Shown: positions 17,720 to 26,949, counted from the stretch's first letter. The stretch is DNA of 64,000 bases from Paenibacillus lycopersici (GCF_010119935.1 NZ_CP048209.1:4529001-4593000), one strand, 5' to 3'. Notes: a model not told the origin generated them from the letters alone. Translations and numbers: made by a program.

Positions 17720-19588
17720 TTAATTGTTAATCCAAGGCAGGCTGTTGCGGCGCTTCGGCTTCACCGTCCGCGCTTGGCGAACGACGGCTTTCTTGACCGG
17801 CTTGCGGGAAGCGTTCGTTTTGCTGAGCTTCACTTCTTCAAATGCGTCGTCCGCTTCGATTTCGTCATCTTCGCGCTTGTCTTGGCAGCCGCAGTTGCAC
17901 GGCTTCTTGCCGGACGTGCCGATCGGGGAAACTTGACCGTTGCCCATGTAGCCGTAGCTCATCGGGCCTGTGCCGGCAGGCGATACCATCGATGGATTAT
18001 AGCCGTAGCCGCTCCATGGGCCGGTACTCTCCGGCGAGACCATCGACGGATTGTAGCCGTAGCCGCCCATCGGACCCGTGCTCTCCGGCGACACCATCGA
18101 CGGATTGTAGCCGTAGCCGCTCCACGGGCCCGTGCTTTCCGGCGATACCATCGACGGATTGTAGCCATAGCCGCCCATCGGACCCGTGCTCTCCGGCGAT
18201 ACCATCGACGGATTGTAGCCGTAGCCGCCCATCGGGCCCGTGCTCTCAGGCGATACCATGCCCGATCCGTAACCTTCATCGCTGATCGGGCTAACCATCG
18301 GCGAGCCCCAGCCGTAATTTGGCGCGCCCCACGGCAGACCGGCTCCGCTCTCGGGCGAAGTTTCCGCCGGGCTGACAGCCGTTGGCTGGCCGGATCCATA
18401 ACCGCCCGTCATCGCAGGCGACACTGCCGTCGGCATGCCATAGCCGTATCCGCCGCCTGTCATCGCAGGAGATACTGCCGTCGGCATGCCATAGCCGTAT
18501 CCGCCGCCTGTCATCGCCGGCGATACTGCCGTCGGCATGCCATAGCCGTATCCGCCGCCCGTCATCGCAGGCGACACCGCCGTCGGCATGCCATAGCCGT
18601 AACCCCCGCCTGTCATCGCAGGCGACACCGCCGTCGGCATGCCATAGCCGTAACCCCCGCCTGTCATCGCAGGCGATACCGCTGTCGGCTGGCTGTAGCC
18701 ATAACCGCCGCCCGTCATTGCCGGCGATACCGCCGTCGGCTGACTGTAGCCGTAGCCGCTGTGCACCGGCGCCGTTGCCGCAGGCGATACCGCCGTCGGT
18801 TGGCTGTAGCCGTAGCCGCTGTGCACCGGCGCCGTTGCCGCAGGCGATACCGCCGTCGGCTGGCTGTAGCCGTAGCCGCCGTGCGTCGGCGTTTCGTGCA
18901 GCGACATCACTTCGGTTGCCGGAATCCCATATTGCTTAAACAGATCTACGCTTTGCTCGTAAGGCTTGTGCACCGGATATTTCTTCTCCACGATCGGCAG
19001 CTCGATCGGCACCGGCATCGGCGTCGGCACCGGCTCGGGCAGCGGCATCGGCATCGGAGCAGGCGTTTCTTCTACCGGCGCGGTGTTCGCTTTCGGCCCC
19101 GTGTTTTTCTTGCCGGTCGGGATTTTGCCCATTAGTCCATGAACGCCCTGCATCACCGAAGCCGGGTGCAGCGGATGATGGCCCGTTCCCGATTTATGTC
19201 CGTGTTCGTGGCCGTGACCGTGATGCTCGTGCGCTTCCTGCATTTCCGGCATGGCGCTAGGCGTGCTCGGTTTGGGGATGTTCACGACTTCGCCGGTCAG
19301 CAGCACGTTCGGATTTTTCAGCTGCGGATTCGCCTTGATCATATCGCCGAGCGGAACGCCCCACGCTTTGGACAGCTTCCAGAGCGTATCGCCCTGCTGC
19401 ACGACGTGCTGATGCATAATGTCCATGTCCCCGCCCGTGGACGCCGGAACCTTGATCTTCATGCCGATGTCGATCTGATCGGGATTCGTAATGGATGGGT
19501 TCAGCTTTAAAATCTCTTCCAACGACACGTTGTACTTCTGGGCAATCATGTACAGCGTATCGCCTTTTTTCACAATATGAATTTTCAC
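17720..19588 (-). CDS. SafA/ExsA-like spore coat assembly protein with two LysM domains and long tandem repeats
   Basis: SafA (ExsA in the B. cereus group) is a morphogenetic protein anchored to cortex peptidoglycan by LysM and needed for inner-coat assembly. The 622-aa product has LysM 1 (residues 1-45, KKGDTLYMIAQKYNVS) and LysM 2 (about 58-105, QQGDTLWKLSKAWGV), a His-rich segment near 120-140, a Pro/Met-rich linker, then about 300 residues of tandem repeats: 20-aa and 17-aa units around GYGYxxPTAVSPA and 18-aa units around GYGYNPSMVSPESTGP. The tail has a Cys cluster (CNCGC, about 560) and a Lys/Arg-rich end. GTG 19588 follows AGGAGG by ten bases. It probably works with the SpoVID-like protein at 59583. 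Confidence 0.85.
   Translation of the reverse strand: MKIHIVKKGDTLYMIAQKYNVSLEEILKLNPSITNPDQIDIGMKIKVPASTGGDMDIMHQHVVQQGDTLWKLSKAWGVPLGDMIKANPQLKNPNVLLTGEVVNIPKPSTPSAMPEMQEAHEHHGHGHEHGHKSGTGHHPLHPASVMQGVHGLMGKIPTGKKNTGPKANTAPVEETPAPMPMPLPEPVPTPMPVPIELPIVEKKYPVHKPYEQSVDLFKQYGIPATEVMSLHETPTHGGYGYSQPTAVSPAATAPVHSGYGYSQPTAVSPAATAPVHSGYGYSQPTAVSPAMTGGGYGYSQPTAVSPAMTGGGYGYGMPTAVSPAMTGGGYGYGMPTAVSPAMTGGGYGYGMPTAVSPAMTGGGYGYGMPTAVSPAMTGGGYGYGMPTAVSPAMTGGYGSGQPTAVSPAETSPESGAGLPWGAPNYGWGSPMVSPISDEGYGSGMVSPESTGPMGGYGYNPSMVSPESTGPMGGYGYNPSMVSPESTGPWSGYGYNPSMVSPESTGPMGGYGYNPSMVSPESTGPWSGYGYNPSMVSPAGTGPMSYGYMGNGQVSPIGTSGKKPCNCGCQDKREDDEIEADDAFEEVKLSKTNASRKPVKKAVVRQARTVKPKRRNSLPWINN
17955..18260 (-). repeat. 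54-bp tandem repeats in the SafA/ExsA-like gene
   Basis: Five to six in-frame units of 54 bp encode 18 residues each, alternating PMGGYGYN and PWSGYGYN forms, with the constant part PSMVSPESTG. Synonymous differences between units show they have been under selection or diverging for some time. Confidence 0.85.
18365..18890 (-). repeat. 51- and 60-bp tandem repeats in the SafA/ExsA-like gene
   Basis: About seven 51-bp units (GGGYGYGMPTAVSPAMT type, 17 aa) preceded by 60-bp units (HSGYGYSQPTAVSPAATAPV type, 20 aa). Several adjacent units are nearly identical at the DNA level, which favours copy-number change by slippage or recombination. Confidence 0.85.
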
Positions 19589-19696
19589 CCGCCAAAAACC
19601 TCCTGTCACGTTTTACGTCTTGGGCAGACGCGGCAAACGCCCGTTATCAATCCCTACATCCTATGCAACAGATGGGCGAGTGTCACCCTGCTTCAC

Positions 19697-19748
19697 AAAA
19701 AAAAATTGAAGCTCCCCCGTAGGCGCGAACGCCTTCAGGGAGCTTCAA
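19697..19748 (-). terminator. Terminator of pheB-hom-thrB-pheA
   Basis: TTGAAGCTCCC and GGGAGCTTCAA pair perfectly, with an inner GGCG/CGCC stem, followed by nine T on the minus strand. Confidence 0.92.
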
Positions 19749-19776
19749 TAGTCGCATATGGCTTCAGCCGAAGCGG

Positions 19777-20652
19777 CTAACGCGCTTCGTAAGTAAAGCT
19801 CGGGTAACTGCCCAGTACGCGCACCTGGCAGCCGATCGCTTCGATTTCGGCGATTGCCGACGGAAGGAGCACGGAGTCCATCGACATCTCGATATCGATC
19901 AAGAAATAATAGTTGCCGAGCTTCTTCTTCGTCGGCCGCGACTCGATGCGCGAGAGGTTGATCCGGCGCCAGGAGAAGGCGGACAGCACTTGATGGAGCG
20001 CGCCCGGATAGTCTTCCGGCAGCGTGATGAGCAAGCTCGTCTTGTGCTTCTCCGACTCCCGCAGCGCGAACGGCTCGGGCCCGACAAGCAGGAACCGGGT
20101 GTAGTTGTTGTCGTGGTCGGTGACCGCCGGTTCGAGAATATCCAGTCCGTTATCCGCCGCCGCGGATACTTGGCCGATGGCCGCCCAGCCGCGCCCGGGA
20201 TTATCGCGGACGATGCGCACCGCCTCCGACGTGCTGCCGACATGCTCCAGCTCCGCGTGAGGCAGATGGCGTTTCAAATATTGCGTGCACTGCGCCATGG
20301 CAACGGGATGGCTCATCACTTTCACGATGCGGTCATAGGCGAGCTCGCCGTCCGCTTCGCTCAGCTCGGAGCGCGCGCCGATCAAATTCTGAATCGACGG
20401 ATAAACCCATTCCGCCTGAATCGGCAAATTCACCTCGTCGACGAGCCAGTCGGTATGCAGGCTGACGGAACCGTCGATCGTGTTCTCGATCGGAATGATG
20501 GCATAATCCGTCTTTCCTTCCGCCGTGGACAGGAACACGTCCGCGATCATGCGGTGATACTCGTATCGAATGTCGACGCCGCGGCCGTTCAGCATATATC
20601 TGGCCGCTTCGTCGGATGTAGATCCTTTCGTCAAACACGCTGCGCTTATCAT
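19777..20652 (-). CDS. pheA: Prephenate dehydratase
   Basis: PheA converts prephenate to phenylpyruvate in phenylalanine synthesis and is feedback-inhibited through an ACT domain. The 291-aa protein has the catalytic TRF motif (NYTRFLLVG), YAIIPIENTIDGSV, and the ACT motifs PGALHQVL and SRIESRPTKK that bind Phe. The N terminus reads ISAACLTKGSTSDEAA where most family members have a YLGPxGTF strand, so the first substrate-binding strand is divergent. The start is ATG 20652, behind AAAGGAG, overlapping the thrB stop by 4 bp (ATGA). Confidence 0.93.
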   Translation of the reverse strand: MISAACLTKGSTSDEAARYMLNGRGVDIRYEYHRMIADVFLSTAEGKTDYAIIPIENTIDGSVSLHTDWLVDEVNLPIQAEWVYPSIQNLIGARSELSEADGELAYDRIVKVMSHPVAMAQCTQYLKRHLPHAELEHVGSTSEAVRIVRDNPGRGWAAIGQVSAAADNGLDILEPAVTDHDNNYTRFLLVGPEPFALRESEKHKTSLLITLPEDYPGALHQVLSAFSWRRINLSRIESRPTKKKLGNYYFLIDIEMSMDSVLLPSAIAEIEAIGCQVRVLGSYPSFTYEAR

Positions 20653-21623
20653 GCCTTGACTTCTCCTTTGACTCGTTCCATGAACGATCCCGAATGGCCT
20701 CTTCCGACGATGGACAGCTCCGGTCCGTTCAATGCCGGCGACAGCCACATCGTCCGCGCCTGGATGCCGTGCTTCTCGAGCGTCTGCAGCAGGAACGCCT
20801 CGAGCTCCGCTTTGCGGCTGCTGCCCCGGTCGACGAGCGTCAGCAGCGTGGGTCCCGCGCCGCTCAGCGCGGCGCCGAGCGCCCCGCGGCTCGTCGCCTG
20901 CTCCAATATTTCCGACATGCCCGGCACGAGCGGCGCCCGGTAAGGCTGATGCAGCTTATCCCGCATCGCGAACGGAATCAATTCCAACTGCCCGCTGGCG
21001 AAAGCCGCGACGAGCAGGGAGCTGCTCGCGACATTGTAGACCGCGTCTTTCATCTCGAGCTTGGACGGCAGCGCATGGCGCGCCTTCTCGGTAGACAGCT
21101 GGAACGACGGAATCGCGACCAGCACTTCCAAATTCCGATGCGGCGCGATCCGCACCTTCTCCGCGCGGACGCCGTCCCATGCGGAGACGACGATGCCGCC
21201 GAAGAGCGAGGCGCCGACATTGTCCGGATGGCCCTCCAACGCGGAAGCCATCTGGAACAGTTTGTCTTCGCTGAGCGGACTTCCCGCAAGCGCGTTGGCC
21301 GCCACGAGCGCGCCGACGATCGCCGAAGCGCTGCTGCCCAGTCCGCGGGTCAGCGGAATATCGCTGTACATGGCGATGCGCAGCTCCGGGATTTGCACCC
21401 CCGCCTCCTCGAACACCAATTGCGCGACTTTATAGATCAAATTCGTCTTGTCCGTCGGAATGCCTTCCAATCCGTCGCCATAAAGCTCGATGGCCGTCTC
21501 GCCGTCAGCCGCTTCCATCTCGATCCACGCGTACAGCGACAACGCCATGCCAAGCGTGTCGAAGCCCGGACCGAGATTCGCCGTGCTGGCCGGGACTTTC
21601 ACCAATACCTGGCTGTTTAACAT
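20649..21623 (-). CDS. thrB: Homoserine kinase
   Basis: ThrB phosphorylates homoserine on the way to threonine. The 324-aa GHMP-kinase fold shows KVPASTANLGPGFDTLG at the N terminus and the ATP-binding PLTRGLGSSASAIVGAL, plus the C-terminal LSGAGPTLL. GAAAGGTG precedes ATG 21623. It lies 150 bp downstream of hom and overlaps pheA by 4 bp. Confidence 0.96.
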   Translation of the reverse strand: MLNSQVLVKVPASTANLGPGFDTLGMALSLYAWIEMEAADGETAIELYGDGLEGIPTDKTNLIYKVAQLVFEEAGVQIPELRIAMYSDIPLTRGLGSSASAIVGALVAANALAGSPLSEDKLFQMASALEGHPDNVGASLFGGIVVSAWDGVRAEKVRIAPHRNLEVLVAIPSFQLSTEKARHALPSKLEMKDAVYNVASSSLLVAAFASGQLELIPFAMRDKLHQPYRAPLVPGMSEILEQATSRGALGAALSGAGPTLLTLVDRGSSRKAELEAFLLQTLEKHGIQARTMWLSPALNGPELSIVGRGHSGSFMERVKGEVKA

Positions 21624-21773
21624 AATACCGCACCTTTCACATAACGGAGCGTTCCGCAGCGTGACTGATCCGCTGCGCCGCCGGGCAAGTCCGGCTGTTG
21701 TATCCGTCGCGTATTGTACTGGCCTTCAAGGCCGTCTAGGCTGATCTGCCGCGCAATCGGCGGCCTGCGTTCG

Positions 21774-23060
21774 TTACCCTTCTACGCGGTAAACGCTCTT
21801 GATCGATTTCACGACTTCCATGTCTTCCAGCGATTTCAGGACGCGATTCGCCGCAGCTTTGCTGGCGTCATGCGTAATGATGATGATTTCCGCTTCCGGG
21901 ATGCTCGGATTCGGCTGCTGCAGCACGGATTCCAGGCTGACCTCATGCTCCGCGAACGCCTGCGTGATCCGGGCGAGCACGCCTGCGCGATCGGCCACGT
22001 GAAGCAGCATGAAATATTTCGAGGCGATCTGCTCGTCGGTTTTGAGCTTCTTCTCGTTGTACGCCAGCGTCTCCTGCTTGCCGTTCACGCCGAGCTTCAA
22101 GTTCTTCACGACCGCAACGAGGTCGGCCACGACCGAAGTCGCCGTCGGCAGTTCGCCGGCGCCCGGGCCGTAGAACATCGTCTCGCCTACGGCTTCGCCG
22201 TACACGTACACCGCGTTGAACACGCCGTTGACGGACGCGATCGGATGCGAAGCTTTCACCATCGTCGGCTGCACGCTGACGCTGATGTAGTCGTCCTGGC
22301 GCTCCGCGATGCCAAGGAGCTTGACTTCGTAACCAAGGCGTTTCGCGTACAGAATCTCTTCGCGGGTAATGGCCGAAATGCCTTTCACGTCCACATCCTC
22401 CAGCGCGACGTTCGCGCGGAAGCCCAGCGTCGCGAGAATGGTCATTTTGCGCGCCGCATCCAGACCTTCGACGTCGGACGTCGGATCGGCTTCGGCATAG
22501 CCGAGCTCCTGCGCTTCCTTCAGCACGTCGCCGTAAGCCGCGCCTTCCTGGCTCATCTTCGTCAAGATATAGTTCGTCGTTCCGTTGACGATCCCCATGA
22601 TCTTCGTAATCCGGTCGGAGGAGAAGCCTTCGACCAATGTCCGGATGATCGGGATGCCGCCGGCAACGCTCGCTTCATAATAGACATCGCAGTTGTTCTC
22701 TTGCGCGGCAGCAATGATTTCGGGGCCGTGCAGCGCCATCAAATCCTTGTTCGCCGTCACGACATGCTTGCCGCGGGCCAGCGCTTCGAGAATATAGCCC
22801 TTCGTCGTCTCGATGCCGCCCATCACTTCGACGATCACGTCAATGTCGGGATTATGGATGATATCCCATGCGTCCTCCGTCAATTTATCGGGATGAATGC
22901 TGATGGAACGCTCCTTGCTCTTGTTCTGCACGAGCACTTTCTCGATGACGATCGGAGAGCCCACCTGGCTTTGAAGATCCGGCTGATGCCCCTCCACAAT
23001 ACGCACGACGCCCGTTCCTACGGTGCCGAGTCCAAGCAATCCTACTTTAATCGGTTTCAT
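21774..23060 (-). CDS. hom: Homoserine dehydrogenase
   Basis: Hom reduces aspartate semialdehyde to homoserine, the branch point to threonine and methionine. The 428-aa protein has the Rossmann motif GLLGLGTVGTGVV, the catalytic region VANKDLMALHG, GIVNGTTNYILTKM and YAEADPTSDVEGLDAA, and a C-terminal ACT domain (FMLLHVADRAGVLARI) for feedback control. GGAGGG precedes ATG 23060, 23 bp after pheB. Confidence 0.97.
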   Translation of the reverse strand: MKPIKVGLLGLGTVGTGVVRIVEGHQPDLQSQVGSPIVIEKVLVQNKSKERSISIHPDKLTEDAWDIIHNPDIDVIVEVMGGIETTKGYILEALARGKHVVTANKDLMALHGPEIIAAAQENNCDVYYEASVAGGIPIIRTLVEGFSSDRITKIMGIVNGTTNYILTKMSQEGAAYGDVLKEAQELGYAEADPTSDVEGLDAARKMTILATLGFRANVALEDVDVKGISAITREEILYAKRLGYEVKLLGIAERQDDYISVSVQPTMVKASHPIASVNGVFNAVYVYGEAVGETMFYGPGAGELPTATSVVADLVAVVKNLKLGVNGKQETLAYNEKKLKTDEQIASKYFMLLHVADRAGVLARITQAFAEHEVSLESVLQQPNPSIPEAEIIIITHDASKAAANRVLKSLEDMEVVKSIKSVYRVEG

Positions 23061-23083
23061 TCCGTAACCCTCCAGTATATAGT

Positions 23084-23521
23084 CTATCCTTGTCCGATGA
23101 TGGACGCCTTTCGAACGCCGCCCTGCCTGCGGAGCGCGTCCATGAACCCGGACATCGCGCCTTGCATACGAGAGGTATCGACGGAAATGACGACATTGGC
23201 TAATCCTTGCAGGGGAATCGTTTGGTGGATCGTCAGCACGTTGCCTTCCGAGCCGGCCACAAGCCCGAGCACCTTCGAAAGCACGCCTGAACGGTGGTCC
23301 AAATCCATCGAGATGGTCGCGATCGTCTCCCGTTTGAGATGATCCTGCGTATACACCCCGTCTTTGTATTTATAGAAGGCGCTGCGGCTCAGACCTACCC
23401 GCTCGGCGGCTTCATGAACGGTAGCCGCTTCGCCGCGGCGGAGCATCTCCTTGACCTGTATGGTCTTCACGATGGCTTCCGGCAGCATATCCTCGCGAAC
23501 GACGTAATATCGGTCTTCCAC
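23084..23521 (-). CDS. pheB: ACT domain-containing protein PheB (UPF0735)
   Basis: The 145-aa protein begins MEDRYYVVREDMLPEAIVKTI, the typical PheB N terminus, continues with a helix-turn-helix-like segment (HEAAERVGLSRSAFYKYKDGV), and ends in an ACT domain (DHRSGVLSKVLGLVAGSEGN). The role is likely regulatory, sensing an amino acid, but is not proven. GTG 23521 sits seven bases behind GGGAGG; the frame is open to 23593, which would run over the promoter. First gene of the pheB-hom-thrB-pheA operon, the analogue of pheB-pheA downstream of obg in B. subtilis. Confidence 0.88.
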   Translation of the reverse strand: MEDRYYVVREDMLPEAIVKTIQVKEMLRRGEAATVHEAAERVGLSRSAFYKYKDGVYTQDHLKRETIATISMDLDHRSGVLSKVLGLVAGSEGNVLTIHQTIPLQGLANVVISVDTSRMQGAMSGFMDALRRQGGVRKASIIGQG

Positions 23522-23564
23522 AATGCGTCCTCCCATCAAAGACAACTGTTCTCTCATAGAGGAC

Positions 23565-23593
23565 ATTATAGCGAAAAACCGATGAGGCGGCAA
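23565..23593 (-). promoter_or_regulatory. Sigma-A promoter of pheB-hom-thrB-pheA
   Basis: TTGCCG (23588-23593), 17 bp, TATAAT (23565-23570) on the minus strand, giving a leader of about 35 nt. Confidence 0.85.
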
Positions 23594-23626
23594 TAGTCAT
23601 TTCCATCGAACAAGCCAATCGACCGC

Positions 23627-23679
23627 AAAAAAGCCGCCTCCGCCATGTCTGCAGTCGACCTGCACACACGGCTCCGGCA
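23627..23679 (-). terminator. Terminator of spo0B-obg
   Basis: On the minus strand CCGTGTGTGCAG pairs with CTGCAGACATGG (one mismatch, one G-T), extended by GC-rich flanks and followed by six T. Confidence 0.8.
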
Positions 23680-23699
23680 GCTCCGTAATCCGCTTAAGG

Positions 23700-25028
23700 T
23701 TATTCGTGATAGTAAAAGTCGCTTCCCTCGAAGAATTCGAACGTGAAATCGGCGATGCGCACGATGTCCCCGTCCTTCGCCCCGATCTTCCGCAGCTCCG
23801 CGTCGACGCCCATCATGCGCAGCGTTCTGGCGAACCGCATGATCGCATCGTACGAATTGTTCAGGTTGACCCGCTTCATGAACTTCTCGATATACGGGCT
23901 CTCGACATAGAAGCCTTCGTTCTCCTTGCCGACCTTGAACGAGCGGTCCTCTTCCTTGTCCAGCGTGTACACCTTGCGCTCCGCCACGTCGCGCACTTCT
24001 TCGATCTGCCGGGTCTCCGGCACGGTCTCGAGCAGGTCGGCCGCCTTGTACAGCAGCTCCTGCACCCCTTGCTTCGTGAGCGATGACATCGGCACGATCT
24101 TATGCTCGATCTCGTCGCCGCGCGCTGCCAGCTGTTCGCGGAACAACGCCAGATTATCCTCGGAATCCGGCATGTCCATCTTGTTGGCCACGATAATCTG
24201 AGGACGCTCCGCCAGCGCCGGGTTGTACAGCTCCAGCTCGTTGTTGATCGTTACCCAATCCTCGTAAGGATCGCGCCCCTCCGAGCCCGACATGTCGAGC
24301 ACATGCAGGATGATGCGCGTCCGTTCCACATGCCGCAGAAAATCATGACCGAGACCGACGCCTTCATGCGCGCCTTCGATCAGCCCCGGCAAATCCGCCA
24401 TGACGAAGCTGCGGCCGTCGCCGACGTCGACTACGCCGAGATTCGGCGAAATCGTCGTGAAATGGTATGCGCCGATCTTCGGCTGCGCCGCCGACACGAC
24501 CGACAGGAGCGTGGACTTGCCGACGCTCGGGAAGCCGACGAGACCGACGTCCGCCATGACTTTCAGTTCCAGGATGATCCAACGCTCCGCGCCTTCCTCG
24601 CCGTTCTCGGCAAAGTCCGGCGCCGGGTTGCTGGCCGTCGCGAACCGGCAGTTGCCGCGTCCGCCGCGCCCGCCCTTCGCCACGACGATCTCCGATCCGT
24701 TCTGCGTCATGTCGGCGATGATTTCGCCGGAATCGTCATCGATGATAACCGTTCCCGGCGGAATGCGGACGATCATGTCCTCCGCGTTCGCGCCGTGCAT
24801 CGTTTTCACTTTGCCGCGCTCGCCGCGTTCGCCCTTGAAGTGCTTCTGGTAGCGGAAATCCATCAGCGTGCGCAATCCGCTGTCAACGCGGAAAATAACG
24901 TCGCCGCCTTTGCCGCCGTCGCCGCCTGCCGGACCGCCGTTCGGCACGTATTTCTCTCTCCGGTACGACACGATTCCGTTCCCGCCGTCGCCGCCTTTTA
25001 CGAATATTTTCGCCTTATCGACAAACAT
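23700..25028 (-). CDS. obg: GTPase Obg/CgtA
   Basis: Obg is an essential ribosome-associated GTPase in 50S maturation, the general stress response and sporulation initiation. The 442-aa protein has the Gly-rich Obg fold ([21 protein letters not shown]), the G domain with G1 [10 protein letters not shown]3 DLPGLIEGA and G4 NKMD, and the C-terminal OCT domain, which is present in Firmicutes. GGAGG precedes ATG 25028, 16 bp after spo0B. Confidence 0.97.
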   Translation of the reverse strand: MFVDKAKIFVKGGDGGNGIVSYRREKYVPNGGPAGGDGGKGGDVIFRVDSGLRTLMDFRYQKHFKGERGERGKVKTMHGANAEDMIVRIPPGTVIIDDDSGEIIADMTQNGSEIVVAKGGRGGRGNCRFATASNPAPDFAENGEEGAERWIILELKVMADVGLVGFPSVGKSTLLSVVSAAQPKIGAYHFTTISPNLGVVDVGDGRSFVMADLPGLIEGAHEGVGLGHDFLRHVERTRIILHVLDMSGSEGRDPYEDWVTINNELELYNPALAERPQIIVANKMDMPDSEDNLALFREQLAARGDEIEHKIVPMSSLTKQGVQELLYKAADLLETVPETRQIEEVRDVAERKVYTLDKEEDRSFKVGKENEGFYVESPYIEKFMKRVNLNNSYDAIMRFARTLRMMGVDAELRKIGAKDGDIVRIADFTFEFFEGSDFYYHE

Positions 25029-25044
25029 CTCTTACGTCCTCCGT

Positions 25045-25776
25045 TTAGTTCCCAAGCTGCGCTTCCAGCATCAGCATCCCTTTGCCGTCGTCGACGCCCG
25101 CCATATGCAGCGGGGATCCTTGAAGCGCACGCTCGCAATTCGTCTTCCATTCGCTGCCCGATTTCAGCTCGCCGTCCAAATGAAACGCCATATGCAGCGT
25201 TTCCTCGTCCGCAGACACGTCCACGAGCAGACGGGCCGCATGGCCGTCGCTCGAAGCCGCCGCGCTGCGGTACGCCTGAATGAGCTCTATAATCGCATTC
25301 GCCGCGCGTTCCTTCGATTCGGGGAAGAGCGAGGCCAAATTCAATTCGCCGTCGATGTCCAAGTCGATGACCATCGCGTTGGTCATCGTCCGGAAAGACT
25401 GCAGAAAAAGCACGAGCGACGGAATGCCCAGCTTCGCGATCTTGCTTTCCGTCGTCATTCGTTCTTTTATCTGTTCCACGCACTGAATCGTCTTATCCGT
25501 CTTCCCCATTCGGGAATAGCCGTAAATAATCTGCAGGTCATTCATCCAATCATGCCGGTGATGATTAAGCGTCGTTATCGCCTTCTGCTGCATCGTCTGT
25601 TCCAGCCGTTCGAGCTGCCCGGCTTGTTCCCGCGCCAGCGAGCGCATCCACCATGCGGCCGCTGCCAGGGTCCATGCCAGAAATACGGCCAGCAGCCACC
25701 GGTGCGCGGGCCATATGAGGACAGCCGCCGCCGGCAAGATGACAGAAGAGGCCGCATAATATCGGGTGCGATTCAT
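25045..25776 (-). CDS. spo0B: Spo0B-like sporulation phosphotransferase, membrane-anchored
   Basis: Spo0B relays phosphate from Spo0F to Spo0A in the sporulation phosphorelay. The 243-aa protein has HHRHDWMNDLQIIYGY at residues 72-87; the His of the RHDWMN motif (about H75) matches the phosphorylated His of Spo0B. A four-helix dimerisation segment and a C-terminal pseudo-kinase domain follow. Unlike the B. subtilis protein it carries two N-terminal hydrophobic stretches (about residues 8-45), so it is probably membrane-bound. The position between rpmA and obg is the same as in B. subtilis. ATG 25776 is the preferred start; the ribosome-binding site is modest. Confidence 0.85.
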   Translation of the reverse strand: MNRTRYYAASSVILPAAAVLIWPAHRWLLAVFLAWTLAAAAWWMRSLAREQAGQLERLEQTMQQKAITTLNHHRHDWMNDLQIIYGYSRMGKTDKTIQCVEQIKERMTTESKIAKLGIPSLVLFLQSFRTMTNAMVIDLDIDGELNLASLFPESKERAANAIIELIQAYRSAAASSDGHAARLLVDVSADEETLHMAFHLDGELKSGSEWKTNCERALQGSPLHMAGVDDGKGMLMLEAQLGN

Positions 25777-25813
25777 GATCGAGCCTACTTTCCTATTCTT
25801 TCTAGCCATGTCC

Positions 25814-25842
25814 AGTATAGCACATGGCGATACGGCTGTCTG
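25814..25842 (-). promoter_or_regulatory. Promoter of spo0B-obg
   Basis: TGCTATACT gives an extended -10 (TATACT at 25814-25819); CAGACA (25837-25842) is the -35 after 17 bp. It separates spo0B-obg from the ribosomal-protein operon upstream. Confidence 0.65.
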
Positions 25843-25925
25843 TATCAAGCGCCGTCTTGTGACGGGCGCGGCAGGAACGTTTCATCGAACAGGAGGGGCC
25901 GGCGGGGAAATCCGTCTGAATATAG

Positions 25926-25953
25926 AAAACCCCGGCCTGCAAGCAGACCGGGG
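25926..25953 (-). terminator. Terminator of rplU-prp-rpmA
   Basis: CCCCGGcCTGC and GCAGaCCGGGG form a stem with a 2-base loop centre; the minus strand continues TTTTC. Confidence 0.75.
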
Positions 25954-25961
25954 ATTGTTGC

Positions 25962-26267
25962 TTATTCCGCTGCAGCGACTGCTGCTGCCGCAACCGGGTA
26001 AACGCTGACTTTCTTACGGTCGCGTCCCCAACGCTCGTATTTCACGACGCCTTCCACTTTCGCGAAGAGCGTATCGTCTTTACCGATACCAACGTTGTTG
26101 CCCGGATGAACTTTCGTTCCGCGTTGACGAACAAGGATGCTACCCGCCGTTACGACTTGGCCGTCGGCACGCTTGGCGCCGAGACGTTTCGATTGGCTGT
26201 CACGTCCGTTCTTCGTGGAACCTACACCTTTCTTCGAAGCGAAGAGCTGGAGATTCAGTTTCAACAT
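25962..26267 (-). CDS. rpmA: 50S ribosomal protein L27 with cleavable N-terminal extension
   Basis: L27 reaches into the peptidyl-transferase centre. The 101-aa product begins [14 protein letters not shown]: the Firmicutes extension ending in Phe before Ala-Ser-Lys-Lys, which Prp removes to expose the mature N terminus. The core [22 protein letters not shown] is canonical. The C terminus ends in an Ala-rich tail. The processing protease gene lies directly upstream. Confidence 0.97.
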   Translation of the reverse strand: MLKLNLQLFASKKGVGSTKNGRDSQSKRLGAKRADGQVVTAGSILVRQRGTKVHPGNNVGIGKDDTLFAKVEGVVKYERWGRDRKKVSVYPVAAAAVAAAE

Positions 26268-26281
26268 GGATGTTCCCTCCT

Positions 26282-26626
26282 TTATTCACGAAATAGGTGA
26301 CGAATAACGACAAACTTGCCGTACGAGGCTGCAATGGACTCCAGCATGACGATCATACTTTCCAGGAGAAGCTGCGTCTTCGCGTCGGAATCGGCATCAA
26401 GCTCTCCAGCGGGGATTTCTGACCGCAGCCAGCCGCTCTTCATCGAAGCCGGGAGCGCTACGCCCGCCAGCGCTTCGATCGCGTTCACCGTGCCGACCGA
26501 TACGGCCGACACGCCGGCGCAGACGATGTCCTTGCCGGGATTGGCGAACTTGGCATGTCCTTCGATTGCAAACGATACGATCCGGGAATCAGCGGCGGAC
26601 TGCCGCATAATGCTCACCGTAATCAT
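26282..26626 (-). CDS. prp: Ribosomal-processing cysteine protease Prp
   Basis: Prp cleaves the N-terminal extension of L27 in Firmicutes. The 114-aa protein has the catalytic pair His24 (IEGHAKF) and Cys36 ([10 protein letters not shown]), spaced as in characterised Prp. It lies between rplU and rpmA, as ysxB in B. subtilis, with 14 bp to rpmA and 11 bp from rplU. Confidence 0.95.
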   Translation of the reverse strand: MITVSIMRQSAADSRIVSFAIEGHAKFANPGKDIVCAGVSAVSVGTVNAIEALAGVALPASMKSGWLRSEIPAGELDADSDAKTQLLLESMIVMLESIAASYGKFVVIRHLFRE

Positions 26627-26637
26627 CGAGATGCCTC

Positions 26638-26949
26638 TTAAGCCTGAATCTTGCCAATCGTAACTTTGGAGTACGGTTGACGGTGGCCTTGCTTACGGCG
26701 GTAGTTTTTCTTCGCTTTATATTTAAAAACGATGATTTTTTGACCTCTGCCGTGTTTCTCGACAGTAGCCGTTACCGTAGCGCCGGAAACTACCGGTGTG
26801 CCGGTAACGAACTCTTCGCCCTTGGAAACAGCCAATACGCGGTCGAACGTTACGCTCTCGCCTTCAGCAGCATCCAGTTTCTCGATGTAAAGAACGTCGC
26901 CTTCTTGCACTTTGTATTGCTTTCCACCCGTTTCAATGATCGCAAACAT
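26638..26949 (-). CDS. rplU: 50S ribosomal protein L21
   Basis: L21 is a 23S rRNA-binding protein. The 103-aa protein starts [18 protein letters not shown] and ends with [19 protein letters not shown], the rRNA-binding C terminus. ATG 26949 is six bases behind a full AAGGAGGTG. The frame is open to 27078 but that part is the structured leader. Confidence 0.97.
   Translation of the reverse strand: MFAIIETGGKQYKVQEGDVLYIEKLDAAEGESVTFDRVLAVSKGEEFVTGTPVVSGATVTATVEKHGRGQKIIVFKYKAKKNYRRKQGHRQPYSKVTIGKIQA

Noticed and set aside
17955-18890. Non-coding satellite or CRISPR-like repeat
   Set aside because: All units are in frame and multiples of three, encoding the SafA/ExsA-like protein.
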